Shown here piece after piece: positions 1-7,902 of a stretch of 38,504 nucleotides of DNA (position 1 is the stretch's first letter; each line of letters starts with the position of its first letter). The notes under the pieces are model-generated. The model searched no databases and was not told the DNA's origin. It was given only the letters and a program-made list of their open reading frames with translations. The translations under genes were made by a program, and so were the position numbers. This DNA comes from Deinococcales bacterium (lineage in GTDB: Bacteria > Deinococcota > Deinococci > Deinococcales > JAAFIG01), in the NCBI GenBank assembly GCA_025359505.1, contig JANYHH010000121.1, positions 1 through 38,504 on the forward strand. The letters are read 5' to 3'.

Positions 1-48
1 GCACTCAAGCTAGCAAGTTACTTGGTGCGTTTGCCCTAGACTGGAGGG

Positions 49-54
49 TAAACT
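49..54 (+). promoter_or_regulatory. -10 box for leaderless start at 62
   Basis: TAAACT lies 7 nt before the ATG, so a transcript would begin at or within a base of the start codon. No convincing -35 is seen. A GGAGGG at 43-48 is too far upstream to be an ideal RBS. Confidence 0.55.
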
Positions 55-61
55 GCCCTCT

Positions 62-913
62 ATGGACGAGGGCTTTGAGTTTGTCGCGCATACGCAAGTG
101 CTGAACGGTGTGGAACTGTACTTTGAAATCAGCGGGCCCGAGGACGCCGACCAGACTCTGGTGTACCTGCACGGGCTGGGGTACAACAGCTACGCCTTCC
201 GCGAGGTGATGCTCGAGCATCTCCAGAGCTACCGCGTGGTCTATTTGGATCAGCGCGGGTGCGGCCGCTCAGCGCCGCTCGAGGCTGACCCGGAACTTTT
301 TACCGTCGACGCGCTCATTGACGATCTCGAGGCGTTGCGGGTTCATCTGGGACTGCGCTCATTCGTGCCGGTCGGCCACGCGTTTGGGGCGGTGATTGCG
401 CTCGAGTACGCCCGGCGCTACCCGCATCAGGTGAGTGCTGTGGTCGCGGTTTCGCCGTGGGTGCATTTCCCGGAATTGTCATCGCAACTGCTGAACAGTG
501 CAGCGCGGTTGACTGAACGCGATGTGGACATCTCGGAAGATCCCGAGACGCGGGCTGAACTGGCGTTTTCCTTGCGCGAGGATCTGCTGAGCGTGTTGTA
601 CTTCCCCAACCCTTCCGCCCGTTTGCATTTGGAGTTCATTGATACTGAGTCAGCGCTGTATGGCAGCGGCGCAGCCCAAGAAGCCTTCATCTTCAACCGC
701 CTGTGGGAACTCGAGTACCCGCTGTATTTCCCGGAGATCAGGACGCCAGTCTTGTGCATCGCGGGCGAGTACGACGTGACCTCGTACCCGGAGCAGACGG
801 ATTGGTTGCAGGATTTACTGGGCGCAGACCTAGAACTGATGACGACTGGGCATTACCCGTGGCTCGAGGATGCACCCGCCTTCGCGGCGCTCCTTGAGCG
901 CGTGTTGGAGTGA
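62..913 (+). CDS. Alpha/beta-hydrolase fold protein (proline-iminopeptidase-like) with Ala at the nucleophile position
   Basis: The 283-residue protein has the layout of the proline iminopeptidase branch of the alpha/beta-hydrolase fold. An oxyanion-hole HGLG is at residues 37-40, YLDQRGCGRS at 61-70, the acid Asp in AGEYD at 238, and the His in GHYPW at 264. The nucleophile elbow, normally G-H-S-x-G, reads GHAFG (105-109), with GCG (Ala) at bases 380-382. The catalytic serine is therefore missing while the other two triad residues remain. The family hydrolyses N-terminal prolyl peptides or small esters. This copy is probably not a normal serine hydrolase and may bind a ligand instead. No signal peptide is seen, so it should be cytoplasmic. 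It stands alone ahead of the amino-acid transporter. Fold call is firm, substrate unknown. Confidence 0.85.
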   Translation: MDEGFEFVAHTQVLNGVELYFEISGPEDADQTLVYLHGLGYNSYAFREVMLEHLQSYRVVYLDQRGCGRSAPLEADPELFTVDALIDDLEALRVHLGLRSFVPVGHAFGAVIALEYARRYPHQVSAVVAVSPWVHFPELSSQLLNSAARLTERDVDISEDPETRAELAFSLREDLLSVLYFPNPSARLHLEFIDTESALYGSGAAQEAFIFNRLWELEYPLYFPEIRTPVLCIAGEYDVTSYPEQTDWLQDLLGADLELMTTGHYPWLEDAPAFAALLERVLE

Positions 914-1107
914 ATGGGTTGCATAGGCGTTTTACGAGTGAGAGATCGCAGTGACCAGTCGCCTTGTGCTAGCCAAGAACTCGAGGCGTACAAGGGCGCT
1001 GTCTCGACTTCCTTTTATTCATGCCGTTACTCGATTGTTTTGGAGGGGGCCCTCGAGCTGGATCTGCTCGAGCAGTTCCTCTGACGAGTCCTCTCTCACA
1101 GGTACTC

Positions 1108-1123
1108 ACAAACGAACGTTTGT
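1108..1123. promoter_or_regulatory. Operator-like inverted repeat upstream of aapJ
   Basis: ACAAACG-AA-CGTTTGT is a perfect 7-bp inverted repeat with a 2-bp centre, the size and symmetry of a dimeric repressor site. It sits just before a TTGAAC hexamer (1126-1131) that could be a -35. No regulator gene is next to it, so the binding protein is unknown. Confidence 0.4.
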
Positions 1124-1174
1124 CTTTGAACTGAAGTCCAAATTGTATGACTATTCAAAACCTTAACCGCATCT

Positions 1175-1209
1175 TATAGTGACCGCTGCTGTACATAACT
1201 GAATACAAT
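1175..1209 (+). promoter_or_regulatory. Candidate promoter elements for the aap operon
   Basis: TATAGT (1175-1180) and TACAAT (1204-1209) both match a sigma-70-type -10. Neither has a good -35 at 17 bp. They lie 38-67 nt ahead of the aapJ start, consistent with a leadered transcript and the visible RBS. Confidence 0.35.
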
Positions 1210-1246
1210 TCTGTCCAGCCACCACTGCCATACCCGGAGGTATTGA

Positions 1247-2281
1247 ATGAAGTACAAGAACGCCATCATCGCTAGCCTAGCCATCGCCGGAATCGCCGCA
1301 GGAGTTTTGGCCGTCACTGCTCAAGGCAGCACCAGTCGCTTGGACACCGTGAAAAAGCGCGGCAAGTTGATTTGCGGCGTCAACGCCACACTCTCCGGCT
1401 TTGGGTTTCTGGATTCCAATGGCAAATACAGCGGCTTCGACGTTGACTTCTGTCGCGGCGTGGCAGCGGCTGTCTTTGGCGACGCTAGCAAAGTCGATTT
1501 CGTCAGCCTGACCGCCGCCGCCCGCTTCACCGCGATTCAAAGCGGCGAAGTCGACGTGGTGTTTCGCAACACGACCTTCACCTCGAGCCGCGACGGTGAT
1601 GTCGGCGTGGACTTCGGGCCAATCAACTTCTACGACGGTCAAGGCGTGATGGTCAAAGCCGACAGTGCAGCCAAACGCATTGCCGACTTGGCTGGCGCGA
1701 CGATCTGCACGAATCAGGGTACGACCACCGAACAAAACATCAACGATTACTTCAGACAGCGCAAACTGCAAATCAAAGTCGTGACCTACCAAGACTTCAA
1801 CCTCGTGATGGCCGCTTTCAATCAAGGCCGCTGCGACGCCGTGACGACCGACTCGAGCGGCTTGGCGTCCCAGAAAGCCACGTCGGCTGACCCAAGCAAT
1901 TACCGCATTCTCGGTGAGGTCATCAGTAAAGAACCGCTCGCGCCGTTCGTCGCCCAGAACGATTCCAAGTGGCGCGATGTCGTGTCGTGGACAGTCTACA
2001 GCACGATCTACGCCGAGGAGTTGGAGCTGACCAGCCGCAACATCGACGCCGCCAAGACCAGCACCGATCCAGTCGTGCGTCGCTTCCTCGGTTTGGAGGG
2101 GACGAGCGGTAAGGGCTTAGGCTTGAGTGCCGACTTCGCTGTCGACATCATCAAAGCCGTCGGCAGCTACAAGGAAATCTTCGACCGCAATCTGGGCCCG
2201 AAGACCAAGCTCAACTTGCCGCGCCGTCAGAATGCCAATTACGAGCAGGGTGGCCTGCTCTACAGCCCGCCATTCAGGTAA
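1247..2281 (+). CDS. aapJ: General L-amino-acid ABC transporter, substrate-binding protein (AapJ-like)
   Basis: The 344-residue protein is the periplasmic or extracytoplasmic binding component of a polar amino-acid ABC importer. It has an N-terminal hydrophobic signal sequence (about residues 5-26). The SBP_bac_3 fold follows, with typical AapJ/YhdW segments: LDTVKKRGKLICGVN near residue 32, GFDVDFCRG, and a long C-terminal region ending GGLLYSPPFR. Length matches the AapJ family (about 340). GGAGG at 1236-1240 is 6 nt before the ATG, so it uses a normal RBS. It is the first gene of an aapJQMP-type operon and is followed by a stem-loop that may set it above the permease genes in expression. 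It has only two CTCGAG sites, fewer than its neighbours. Exact amino-acid specificity cannot be read from sequence. Confidence 0.93.
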   Translation: MKYKNAIIASLAIAGIAAGVLAVTAQGSTSRLDTVKKRGKLICGVNATLSGFGFLDSNGKYSGFDVDFCRGVAAAVFGDASKVDFVSLTAAARFTAIQSGEVDVVFRNTTFTSSRDGDVGVDFGPINFYDGQGVMVKADSAAKRIADLAGATICTNQGTTTEQNINDYFRQRKLQIKVVTYQDFNLVMAAFNQGRCDAVTTDSSGLASQKATSADPSNYRILGEVISKEPLAPFVAQNDSKWRDVVSWTVYSTIYAEELELTSRNIDAAKTSTDPVVRRFLGLEGTSGKGLGLSADFAVDIIKAVGSYKEIFDRNLGPKTKLNLPRRQNANYEQGGLLYSPPFR

Positions 2282-2293
2282 ATCACCCCAAGC

Positions 2294-2327
2294 GAAGCCG
2301 ACAGCCTCTAAAGAAGTTGTCGGCTTC
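2294..2327 (+). terminator. Stem-loop between aapJ and aapQ
   Basis: GAAGCCGACA (2294-2303) pairs perfectly with TGTCGGCTTC (2318-2327) around a 14-nt loop, with no strong T run after it. In binding-protein transport operons such hairpins stabilise the upstream message or partly terminate, giving excess binding protein. Confidence 0.55.
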
Positions 2328-2389
2328 AACCATTTTGGGATCAAATCATTCGAGTTGTCTCGAGCGATCAGGTGGCGGAGGTCGAGTTG

Positions 2390-3571
2390 ATGAATTCGCA
2401 AATGCAAGCCAGCGTGCCGTTTTACCGCGATGTCAAAAAATTAGCGCTGATCGCGCAAGTGGTGTTTTTGGTGGTCGTGGTGCTGCTGATCGCACTGGTC
2501 ATCAACAACATCAATCTCGGTCTTAAAAAACAAAATCTGAATTTTAGCTTTGATTTCTTGAATCAAACCGCTGGCTTCCAAGTCGCGGAAGGCACGGCGT
2601 TTGGCGTGCCATACGATTCCTCGAGCGACAATTACTTCAAAGTCGTTTTCGTGGGGCTGTACAACACTTTGCGCGTGGCTGTGACGGGCATGATCCTCGC
2701 TACCGTGCTGGGCGTGCTGGTCGGTATTGGGCGACTCTCGAGCAACTGGCTGGTGGGCCGACTGGCGCTGGTGTACGTTGAAATCCTCCGGAACACGCCC
2801 GTGCTGGTGCAACTGTTTGTCTGGTACTTCGTGGTGATTCTGGGCTTGCCCGCAATCAGCAAAGCCCAACCAATTCTTGGCGTGTACCTTTCTAACTCTG
2901 GCTTGGCGACGCCGTGGCTGGTGCAAAAACCAGATATGCCGAACTTCTTTCCTGTAACGATCATCGCGGTACTGATTGGACTGGCGGTCTTTGCGTTTTT
3001 CTCAAATCAACGCGCCCGCACGGGTAAACCCACGCCCGCTGGTTGGTACGCCATCGCTGCGTGGTTACTGGTTCAAATCATCGGCTTCTTCGCGCTGGGT
3101 CAGCCGCTCGAGTACGGTGCGCCAGTGCGCGGCAACTTCGGCGTCACGGGCGGCTTGCAGGTTTCGCCAGAGTTCACCGCGTTGCTGATTGGCTTGGTGG
3201 TCTACACCAGCAGCTTCATCGCCGAGATCACCCGCGCTGGCATTCAGAGCGTCAACAAGGGTCAGACAGAAGCCGCGAGGGCCCTCGGTTTGGGATATTC
3301 CGAGACTTTGCAACTGATCATCCTGCCGCAAGCGCTGCGGGTGATGATCCCGCCCTTGGGCAACCAGTACCTGAACCTGACCAAGAACTCGAGCCTCGCG
3401 GTGGCGATCGGCTACAGCGACGTGCTGAACGTGCTTGGCACGGCCGGCAATCAAAGCGGTCAGAACCTGCAAACTTTTTTCATTGCCGGAATCGTCTACC
3501 TGATTTTATCGTTCACAATCGCCTTCCTCGTCAACCTTTACAACAGCGCTACGCGCCTGAGGACGAGGTAA
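2390..3571 (+). CDS. aapQ: General L-amino-acid ABC transporter permease (AapQ-like)
   Basis: An inner-membrane permease of 393 residues with an N-terminal transmembrane helix, a periplasmic stretch rich in Asn/Phe, and further helices. It carries the His/Glu/Gln/Arg/opine permease motif: NTLRVAVTGMILATVLGVLVG, then RNTPVLVQLF. The EAA loop that contacts the ATPase reads EAARALGLGYSETLQLIILPQALR near the C-terminus. Upstream in-frame GTG 2372 is possible, but GGAGG at 2377-2381 favours the ATG at 2390. It partners AapM (3 nt downstream) to form the heterodimeric channel fed by AapJ and powered by AapP. Confidence 0.92.
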   Translation: MNSQMQASVPFYRDVKKLALIAQVVFLVVVVLLIALVINNINLGLKKQNLNFSFDFLNQTAGFQVAEGTAFGVPYDSSSDNYFKVVFVGLYNTLRVAVTGMILATVLGVLVGIGRLSSNWLVGRLALVYVEILRNTPVLVQLFVWYFVVILGLPAISKAQPILGVYLSNSGLATPWLVQKPDMPNFFPVTIIAVLIGLAVFAFFSNQRARTGKPTPAGWYAIAAWLLVQIIGFFALGQPLEYGAPVRGNFGVTGGLQVSPEFTALLIGLVVYTSSFIAEITRAGIQSVNKGQTEAARALGLGYSETLQLIILPQALRVMIPPLGNQYLNLTKNSSLAVAIGYSDVLNVLGTAGNQSGQNLQTFFIAGIVYLILSFTIAFLVNLYNSATRLRTR

Positions 3572-3574
3572 ACC

Positions 3575-4750
3575 ATGCAAAAAACATTGGAAACTCCCAC
3601 CCCTCGAGCCTCGAGATTTCAACTTTGGGCGCAGGAGAATCTGTTCTCCACGCCGCTCAACTCCGTGCTGACCGCGCTCTCGAGCCTGCTGATTCTGTGG
3701 GTCGTCTACAGCCTGTCAGTCTGGGCGTTCACGCAGGCACGGTGGGCGGTGATCCCAGCCAACTTTAGATTGCTGATGATCGGGCCATTCCCGATCGAGC
3801 AAATCTGGCGGGTCTGGACGGTGCTGATCGTCGTGTCCCTCACCGCTGGCTTGCACTGGGGCAGCGCCGCCAAGGGGCAGCCGCTGGTGCGCTGGCCGTT
3901 CATCACCGCCACGCTGATCGCGTTGTTCGCGCTCGTCACGCAGTGGGGCTTCCCCTTGAGCATCCTCGTGCCGACAGCGGTGCTCGCGGTGTTCGCAGGC
4001 TTCTTCTTTGGACGCGCTGCGCTCAGTCCTCGAGCCGTCAACTTCACATGGCTCGGCGTATTCGCCTTTGCGATGATCGTGCTGAGCGTTGACTTCGGGC
4101 AGGGCGGCGTGCAAACCCGCGATTGGGGCGGATTGCTGCTGACGATGATCCTCGCGGTCGTCGGCATCGTTGCTAGCTTCCCACTGGGCGTGGCGCTCGC
4201 CATTGGGCGCACCAGCCAGTACCCGATCATCAGCGCGATCTGCACGGTCTTCATCGAGGTCGTGCGCGGCACGCCGCTGGTCGTCGTGTTCTTCATCGCG
4301 CAATTATTCGTACCGCTGCTGCTGGGTGGCAGCAACATCGACGCGCTGTTCAGGGCAATGATTGGCATCACGGTGTTCAGCGCTGCATACCTAGCCGAAA
4401 ACGTGCGCGGGGGATTGCAAAGCCTGCCCAGCGGTCAAATCGAAGCGGCTCGAGCCTTGGGCTTGACTGGGACGCAGACACTGCTGTTGATCGTCTTGCC
4501 GCAAGCCTTGAAGGCCGTCGTGCCAGCGCTCGTCGGGCAAGGCATCGCGCTGTTCAAAGACACCAGCTTGGTTTACATCATCGGTCTGAAAGAGCTGACG
4601 ACGATCACCAACTCGATCCGCAACAATCCCAATTTCATCGGTACAGAAAAAGAACTGTTCTTTACGATCAGCGTGATTTACTTTATCTTCAGCTACGCGA
4701 TGAGCAGCGGCGCTCGCAATTTAGAAAAGCGGCTCAACACGAATCGCTAG
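3575..4750 (+). CDS. aapM: General L-amino-acid ABC transporter permease (AapM-like)
   Basis: The 391-residue second permease starts 3 nt after aapQ, with GAGG just ahead, so the two are translationally linked. Several extra N-terminal transmembrane helices precede the conserved core, as is usual for AapM. The core has TMILAVVGIVASFPLGVALAIGR-type helices, RGTPLVVVFF, and an EAA loop EAARALGLTGTQTLLLIVLPQALK. It ends with NPNFIGTEKELFFTISVIYF, typical of AapM/YhdY. It forms the transmembrane pore with AapQ. Confidence 0.92.
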   Translation: MQKTLETPTPRASRFQLWAQENLFSTPLNSVLTALSSLLILWVVYSLSVWAFTQARWAVIPANFRLLMIGPFPIEQIWRVWTVLIVVSLTAGLHWGSAAKGQPLVRWPFITATLIALFALVTQWGFPLSILVPTAVLAVFAGFFFGRAALSPRAVNFTWLGVFAFAMIVLSVDFGQGGVQTRDWGGLLLTMILAVVGIVASFPLGVALAIGRTSQYPIISAICTVFIEVVRGTPLVVVFFIAQLFVPLLLGGSNIDALFRAMIGITVFSAAYLAENVRGGLQSLPSGQIEAARALGLTGTQTLLLIVLPQALKAVVPALVGQGIALFKDTSLVYIIGLKELTTITNSIRNNPNFIGTEKELFFTISVIYFIFSYAMSSGARNLEKRLNTNR

Positions 4751-4834
4751 CGCAGTGATGAGCCGCTGGTTACTAGCCAACTTTAACAAATGTTCAAGCC
4801 ATACCTCGATTCTCGAGCCGCGAAAAGGAGTCCC

Positions 4835-5602
4835 ATGACCCAACCCTTGAAAGACCTCAGCGCTGCGCCTGTCGCTATTCAAGCCGATCACGTCAATAAA
4901 TACTACGGTTCGTTTCAGGCTTTGAAAGACGTGTCGATGCAAGTCAAGCAGGGTGAGGTCGTGGTGGTGATCGGCCCCAGCGGCAGCGGCAAAAGCACGT
5001 TTATCCGCTGCATCAATCGTTTAGAAGAGCACCAAACGGGGCGCATCGTCGTGGGTGGCGTGGAGCTGACCAACGACGTGCGGAACATCGACGCGATCCG
5101 CAAGGATGTCGGCATGGTTTTTCAGAGCTTCAACTTGTTTCCGCATTTAACGGTGCTGCAAAACATCACGATTGCACCGATGCGCGTCAAGAAATTAGAG
5201 AAAGCGGCGGCTGAAAAGGTCGGCATGGATTTACTCGAGCGGGTCGGCATCCCCGAGCAAGCCAGTAAGTTTCCGGGGCAACTTTCCGGCGGGCAGCAGC
5301 AGCGCGTGGCGATTGCCAGAGCACTGGCGATGCAACCAAAGATCATGCTGTTCGACGAACCGACCAGTGCGCTCGACCCAGAGATGATTAAGGAAGTGCT
5401 GGACGTGATGAAAGAGTTGGCGACCAGCGGCATCACGATGATGTGCGTGACCCACGAAATGGGCTTCGCCCGCGAGGTCGCCGACCGCATCATTTTCTTT
5501 GACAAGGGGCAGGTCATCGAAGAAGCCACGCCGGATGATTTCTACAACAACCCGAAAACCGACCGCGCCAAACTGTTCCTGTCGCAAATCCTCGGGCATT
5601 GA
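4835..5602 (+). CDS. aapP: General L-amino-acid ABC transporter ATP-binding protein (AapP-like)
   Basis: A 255-residue cytoplasmic ATPase that powers the AapJQM importer. Walker A GPSGSGKS is at 47-54, the Q-loop Gln in [10 protein letters not shown] near 97, signature LSGGQ at 150-154, Walker [14 protein letters not shown] from 170, and the switch His in VTHEMG at 207. The [10 protein letters not shown] segment is typical of polar amino-acid importers. An in-frame ATG exists at 4790, but AAGGAG just before 4835 sets the start there. It closes the operon, 84 nt after aapM; no clear terminator follows. Confidence 0.95.
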   Translation: MTQPLKDLSAAPVAIQADHVNKYYGSFQALKDVSMQVKQGEVVVVIGPSGSGKSTFIRCINRLEEHQTGRIVVGGVELTNDVRNIDAIRKDVGMVFQSFNLFPHLTVLQNITIAPMRVKKLEKAAAEKVGMDLLERVGIPEQASKFPGQLSGGQQQRVAIARALAMQPKIMLFDEPTSALDPEMIKEVLDVMKELATSGITMMCVTHEMGFAREVADRIIFFDKGQVIEEATPDDFYNNPKTDRAKLFLSQILGH

Positions 5603-5901
5603 CCTGCTCGAGGTTTAGTTTTGAGATCTCATCTCGAGGTGCGCCGAGTGCAATCGAAGTTGCCACAGCGTCACGCTCGCCCCTCGAGTCTGAGAACTCA
5701 ACGAATCCGTCAGTGATCCTCTGTAGCAAGCCATTACAACTTCACAACCGCGCAGCTTGAAACAGTAAGCGGGATGGATCTCTCGAGCGGTACAGTGAAA
5801 TTTCGATTCATGCTTGATGGGTCGTGGGCAAAGCCTGCTTTGAGCATTGATGAGAGCACTGTCTCCAGCTCGAGCGGTAGAATCTGACCTTGGAGGTTTA
5901 C
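5603..5901. other. Intergenic region between aapP and the lipoprotein cyclophilin
   Basis: About 300 bases without a gene, containing five CTCGAG sites. The word CTCGAGCGGTA occurs twice, once leading into TACAGT and once into TAGAAT (5878-5883). TAGAAT is a good -10 candidate for the gene at 5902. No tRNA or terminator is seen. Confidence 0.45.
5878..5883 (+). promoter_or_regulatory. Candidate -10 box for the lipoprotein cyclophilin
   Basis: TAGAAT would place transcription start near 5890, directly before the GGAGG (5892-5896) of the gene. No strong -35 is visible. Confidence 0.4.
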
Positions 5902-6681
5902 ATGAAATTCACGCACGCCGCGCTGATCCTCACGGCTGCCCTAGTTCTGGGCGGTTGCAAGGACGACAGCAAAACCCAAAGCTCGAGTCCGCCACCCGCG
6001 CCAGTGGCTACCCCACCGACAACCACGCCACCGACAACCACGCCACCCGCGCCACCGACAACCACGCCGCCCGCTTTGAGCACCTCGAGCGAACCCGTCG
6101 CGCCTGTTGGCTACAAGGTGACACCGTTTTTGTCTAAAGACCCCGTGCGCTCATTCAAGGAAGCCAGTTACGTCCTGAAGGACAAAACCGATTACGCGGT
6201 CGTGATGGAAACCGACGTTGGGCGCATGGTGCTTGACTTGTACGAGGACGATACACCAACGACCGTCAACAGTTTCGTCTGGCTGGCATTGCATCACTAT
6301 TACGACGGCATCGCCTTTCACCGCGTGCTCGAGGGTTTCGTCGTGCAAGGCGGTGATCCCAACACCCTGAAAGCCGACCCTAGTTTGTGGGGTCAGGGCG
6401 GCGCTGGGTACGAGTTTGGCTTGGAGATTCGCAAGAAGTACAAATACGATGCCAAGGGCGTGCTGGGCATGGCCCGCACACAGGATCCAAACAGCAACGG
6501 CTCGCAGTTCTACATCACCTTAGCGCCAGCCCCAAATCTGGACGGGCAGTACACGATCTTCGGTAAAGTCACCGAAGGGCTGGATGTACTGGATAAAGTC
6601 CAGCGTAGCGTCGGCGATGCGCCACCGACCACGCCGACCCGCATGACGAGGGTCTTCATCGTCGAAAAGCCCGTCAAGTAA
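5902..6681 (+). CDS. Lipoprotein peptidyl-prolyl cis-trans isomerase (cyclophilin type)
   Basis: The 259-residue protein has a lipoprotein signal ending LVLGGC, with Cys19 as the lipidation site. A Pro/Thr spacer of [11 protein letters not shown] repeats follows (about 31-59), then a cyclophilin domain from about 96. Cyclophilins catalyse prolyl isomerisation to aid folding, here at the outer face of the cytoplasmic membrane. [15 protein letters not shown] includes the catalytic Arg at 141, and GSQFYIT is at 200-206. The usual His of LDGKH is Tyr217 (LDGQY), so activity may be reduced. GGAGG at 5892-5896 supports this ATG. The motif GYxxTPFLSxxxVxSF before the domain is shared with the next gene, showing the two are tandem duplicates. 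Confidence 0.9.
   Translation: MKFTHAALILTAALVLGGCKDDSKTQSSSPPPAPVATPPTTTPPTTTPPAPPTTTPPALSTSSEPVAPVGYKVTPFLSKDPVRSFKEASYVLKDKTDYAVVMETDVGRMVLDLYEDDTPTTVNSFVWLALHHYYDGIAFHRVLEGFVVQGGDPNTLKADPSLWGQGGAGYEFGLEIRKKYKYDAKGVLGMARTQDPNSNGSQFYITLAPAPNLDGQYTIFGKVTEGLDVLDKVQRSVGDAPPTTPTRMTRVFIVEKPVK
6013..6066 (+). repeat. 15-bp coding repeat of the Pro/Thr linker
   Basis: The unit CCACCGACAACCACG occurs at 6013-6027, 6028-6042 and, after a 9-bp variant spacer, 6052-6066. It encodes PPTTT blocks and could change length by slippage. Confidence 0.85.
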
Positions 6682-6730
6682 GTCAAACACGCACGAGCCT
6701 CGAGTTTCCCTCGAGCCAATAAGGAGTTCC

Positions 6731-7300
6731 ATGAGCGATTTTCTTCCCGCTGGGTACACCGCCACACCGTTTTTATCCGATTCCCGAGTGACCAGCTTTC
6801 CCGCTGCTGGCGAGGGCATTGAGGCCGGCAAGCACTACGCGGCTGTGATGGAAACCACCAAGGGACGCATGGTGCTGGAGTTGTACGCCGATCAGACGCC
6901 GCGCACCGTCAACAGTTTCGTCTGGCTGGCGCGTCACCATTACTTTGACGGCATCAAATTCCACCGCGTGCTGGACGGCTTCATGGCGCAGACCGGCGAT
7001 CCGACGGGCACGGGCAGCGGCGGGCCCGGTTATAAGTTCGCCGACGAGTTCGTGCCGACTTTGAAGCATCGCGGCAAGGGCGTGCTGAGCATGGCCAACA
7101 CGGGCCAGCCCGTCAGCAATGGCAGCCAGATTTTCATTACGTTTTTGGACACGCCGCATTTGGACGGCAAGCACAGCGTTTTCGGCAAAATCGTGGACGG
7201 TCTCGAGGTGCTGGACAAGCTGCAACGCATTGACCCGAACCGCCCGTCTTTTGGGATTGAAGCCGACACGATCACGCGTTTGTACGTCGTCGAGAAGTAA
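6731..7300 (+). CDS. Cytoplasmic peptidyl-prolyl cis-trans isomerase (cyclophilin type)
   Basis: A 189-residue cyclophilin lacking a signal peptide, paralogous to the lipoprotein 49 nt upstream. The N-terminus shares the pre-domain motif [16 protein letters not shown] (8-23). The catalytic Arg is in FHRVL (79), QIFIT is at 133-137, and the conserved His of LDGKHSVFG is kept at 148. AAGGAG ahead of the ATG is a good RBS. The first gene gives a membrane-anchored isomerase and this one a soluble isomerase, likely cotranscribed and ended by the hairpin at 7316-7341. Confidence 0.9.
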   Translation: MSDFLPAGYTATPFLSDSRVTSFPAAGEGIEAGKHYAAVMETTKGRMVLELYADQTPRTVNSFVWLARHHYFDGIKFHRVLDGFMAQTGDPTGTGSGGPGYKFADEFVPTLKHRGKGVLSMANTGQPVSNGSQIFITFLDTPHLDGKHSVFGKIVDGLEVLDKLQRIDPNRPSFGIEADTITRLYVVEK

Positions 7301-7315
7301 ACCCGCATCGCTCGA

Positions 7316-7341
7316 GGGGCGCAACTCGCGCCCCTTTTTTT
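7316..7341 (+). terminator. Rho-independent terminator after the cyclophilin pair
   Basis: GGGGCGC (7316-7322), loop AACTC, GCGCCCC (7328-7334), then seven T. The T run overlaps the stop codon of the convergent gene on the minus strand. Confidence 0.9.
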
Positions 7342-7843
7342 AGCTCGAGCCGTCCAGCCCAGTCCCCGCTCGAGCGACCCAGCGCGGCGCGTCGTCGGAG
7401 CGTTGGCGCAACAATTGATTGAGTTGCCCGACGTGGTGCTGCACGTGGCGCAGGCTATGGAGCAGCATCTCGAGCTGCGTGAACTCGTGGCCGTTAAATG
7501 TGACGGCTCGCTCAGGCTCGAGATTGGCGATCCGCTGCTTCCATTTTGTCTTTGCCAACTCGAGGTATGTGAGCAGTTCCGTGCGCGTGAACACGCGCTC
7601 TGGCAGCAAGCCGCTCGGGTCGAGTTCGGTCAGGCCGAACGGCTCGGTTGGGACGAACGAATCGAGGGAATCTGAAGCGTTCAAGTCCAAAAAGAAGACC
7701 GTGTGAAAGGCGTTGTACCAAAAGTCAAACCACCAATCCTCGGTCGCCCAAACCTGATCTGGACACGCCACAATCGCGTTCTCAAGCATGTCAATCGCTG
7801 CGCCGAACTGCTGCCAAAGTAAGGGCTTTAACGTCTCGAGCAT
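7340..7843 (-). CDS. DinB-like putative metal-dependent protein
   Basis: The 167-residue protein looks like a four-helix-bundle DinB superfamily member. Candidate metal ligands are His47 (NAFHTVFF) and the C-terminal cluster HVQHHVGQLN (His133, His136/137), which matches the family's final helix. The superfamily includes thiol-transferases and many uncharacterised proteins induced by DNA damage; the substrate here is unknown. The start is fixed by TAAACT on the minus strand 6 nt before the ATG (leaderless). It is transcribed away from dus. Confidence 0.7.
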   Translation of the reverse strand: MLETLKPLLWQQFGAAIDMLENAIVACPDQVWATEDWWFDFWYNAFHTVFFLDLNASDSLDSFVPTEPFGLTELDPSGLLPERVFTRTELLTYLELAKTKWKQRIANLEPERAVTFNGHEFTQLEMLLHSLRHVQHHVGQLNQLLRQRSDDAPRWVARAGTGLDGSS

Positions 7844-7849
7844 GGGGAA

Positions 7850-7855
7850 AGTTTA
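7850..7855 (-). promoter_or_regulatory. -10 box for the leaderless dinB-like gene
   Basis: TAAACT on the minus strand, 6 nt before the ATG at 7843. It lies 32 bp from the opposing TAAACT of dus, making a compact divergent promoter. Confidence 0.6.
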
Positions 7856-7887
7856 CATCGGCACGGTTCTCGAGTCGTACCGTCTGC

Positions 7888-7893
7888 TAAACT
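7888..7893 (+). promoter_or_regulatory. -10 box for dus
   Basis: TAAACT preceded by TG (TGCTAAACT, extended -10 style), 9 nt before ATG 7903. The transcript would be leaderless or have a 1-3 nt leader. Confidence 0.5.
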
Positions 7894-7902
7894 GATCCGC
7901 TG

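Larger units (their letters stand above)
914..1246. other. Intergenic region upstream of aapJ
   Basis: This 333-base stretch holds no credible gene; a 71-codon GTG-started frame at 951 lacks an RBS and protein-like composition. It contains three CTCGAG sites, one inside the 12-bp palindrome CTGCTCGAGCAG. Further down are an operator-like inverted repeat (1108-1123) and two possible -10 boxes for the transporter operon, TATAGT (1175-1180) and TACAAT (1204-1209). Confidence 0.5.

Noticed and set aside
951..1166. 71-codon frame between the hydrolase and aapJ
   Set aside because: GTG start, no RBS or -10 box, and a Ser/Arg-rich sequence unlike a protein. It overlaps the probable operator and promoter.
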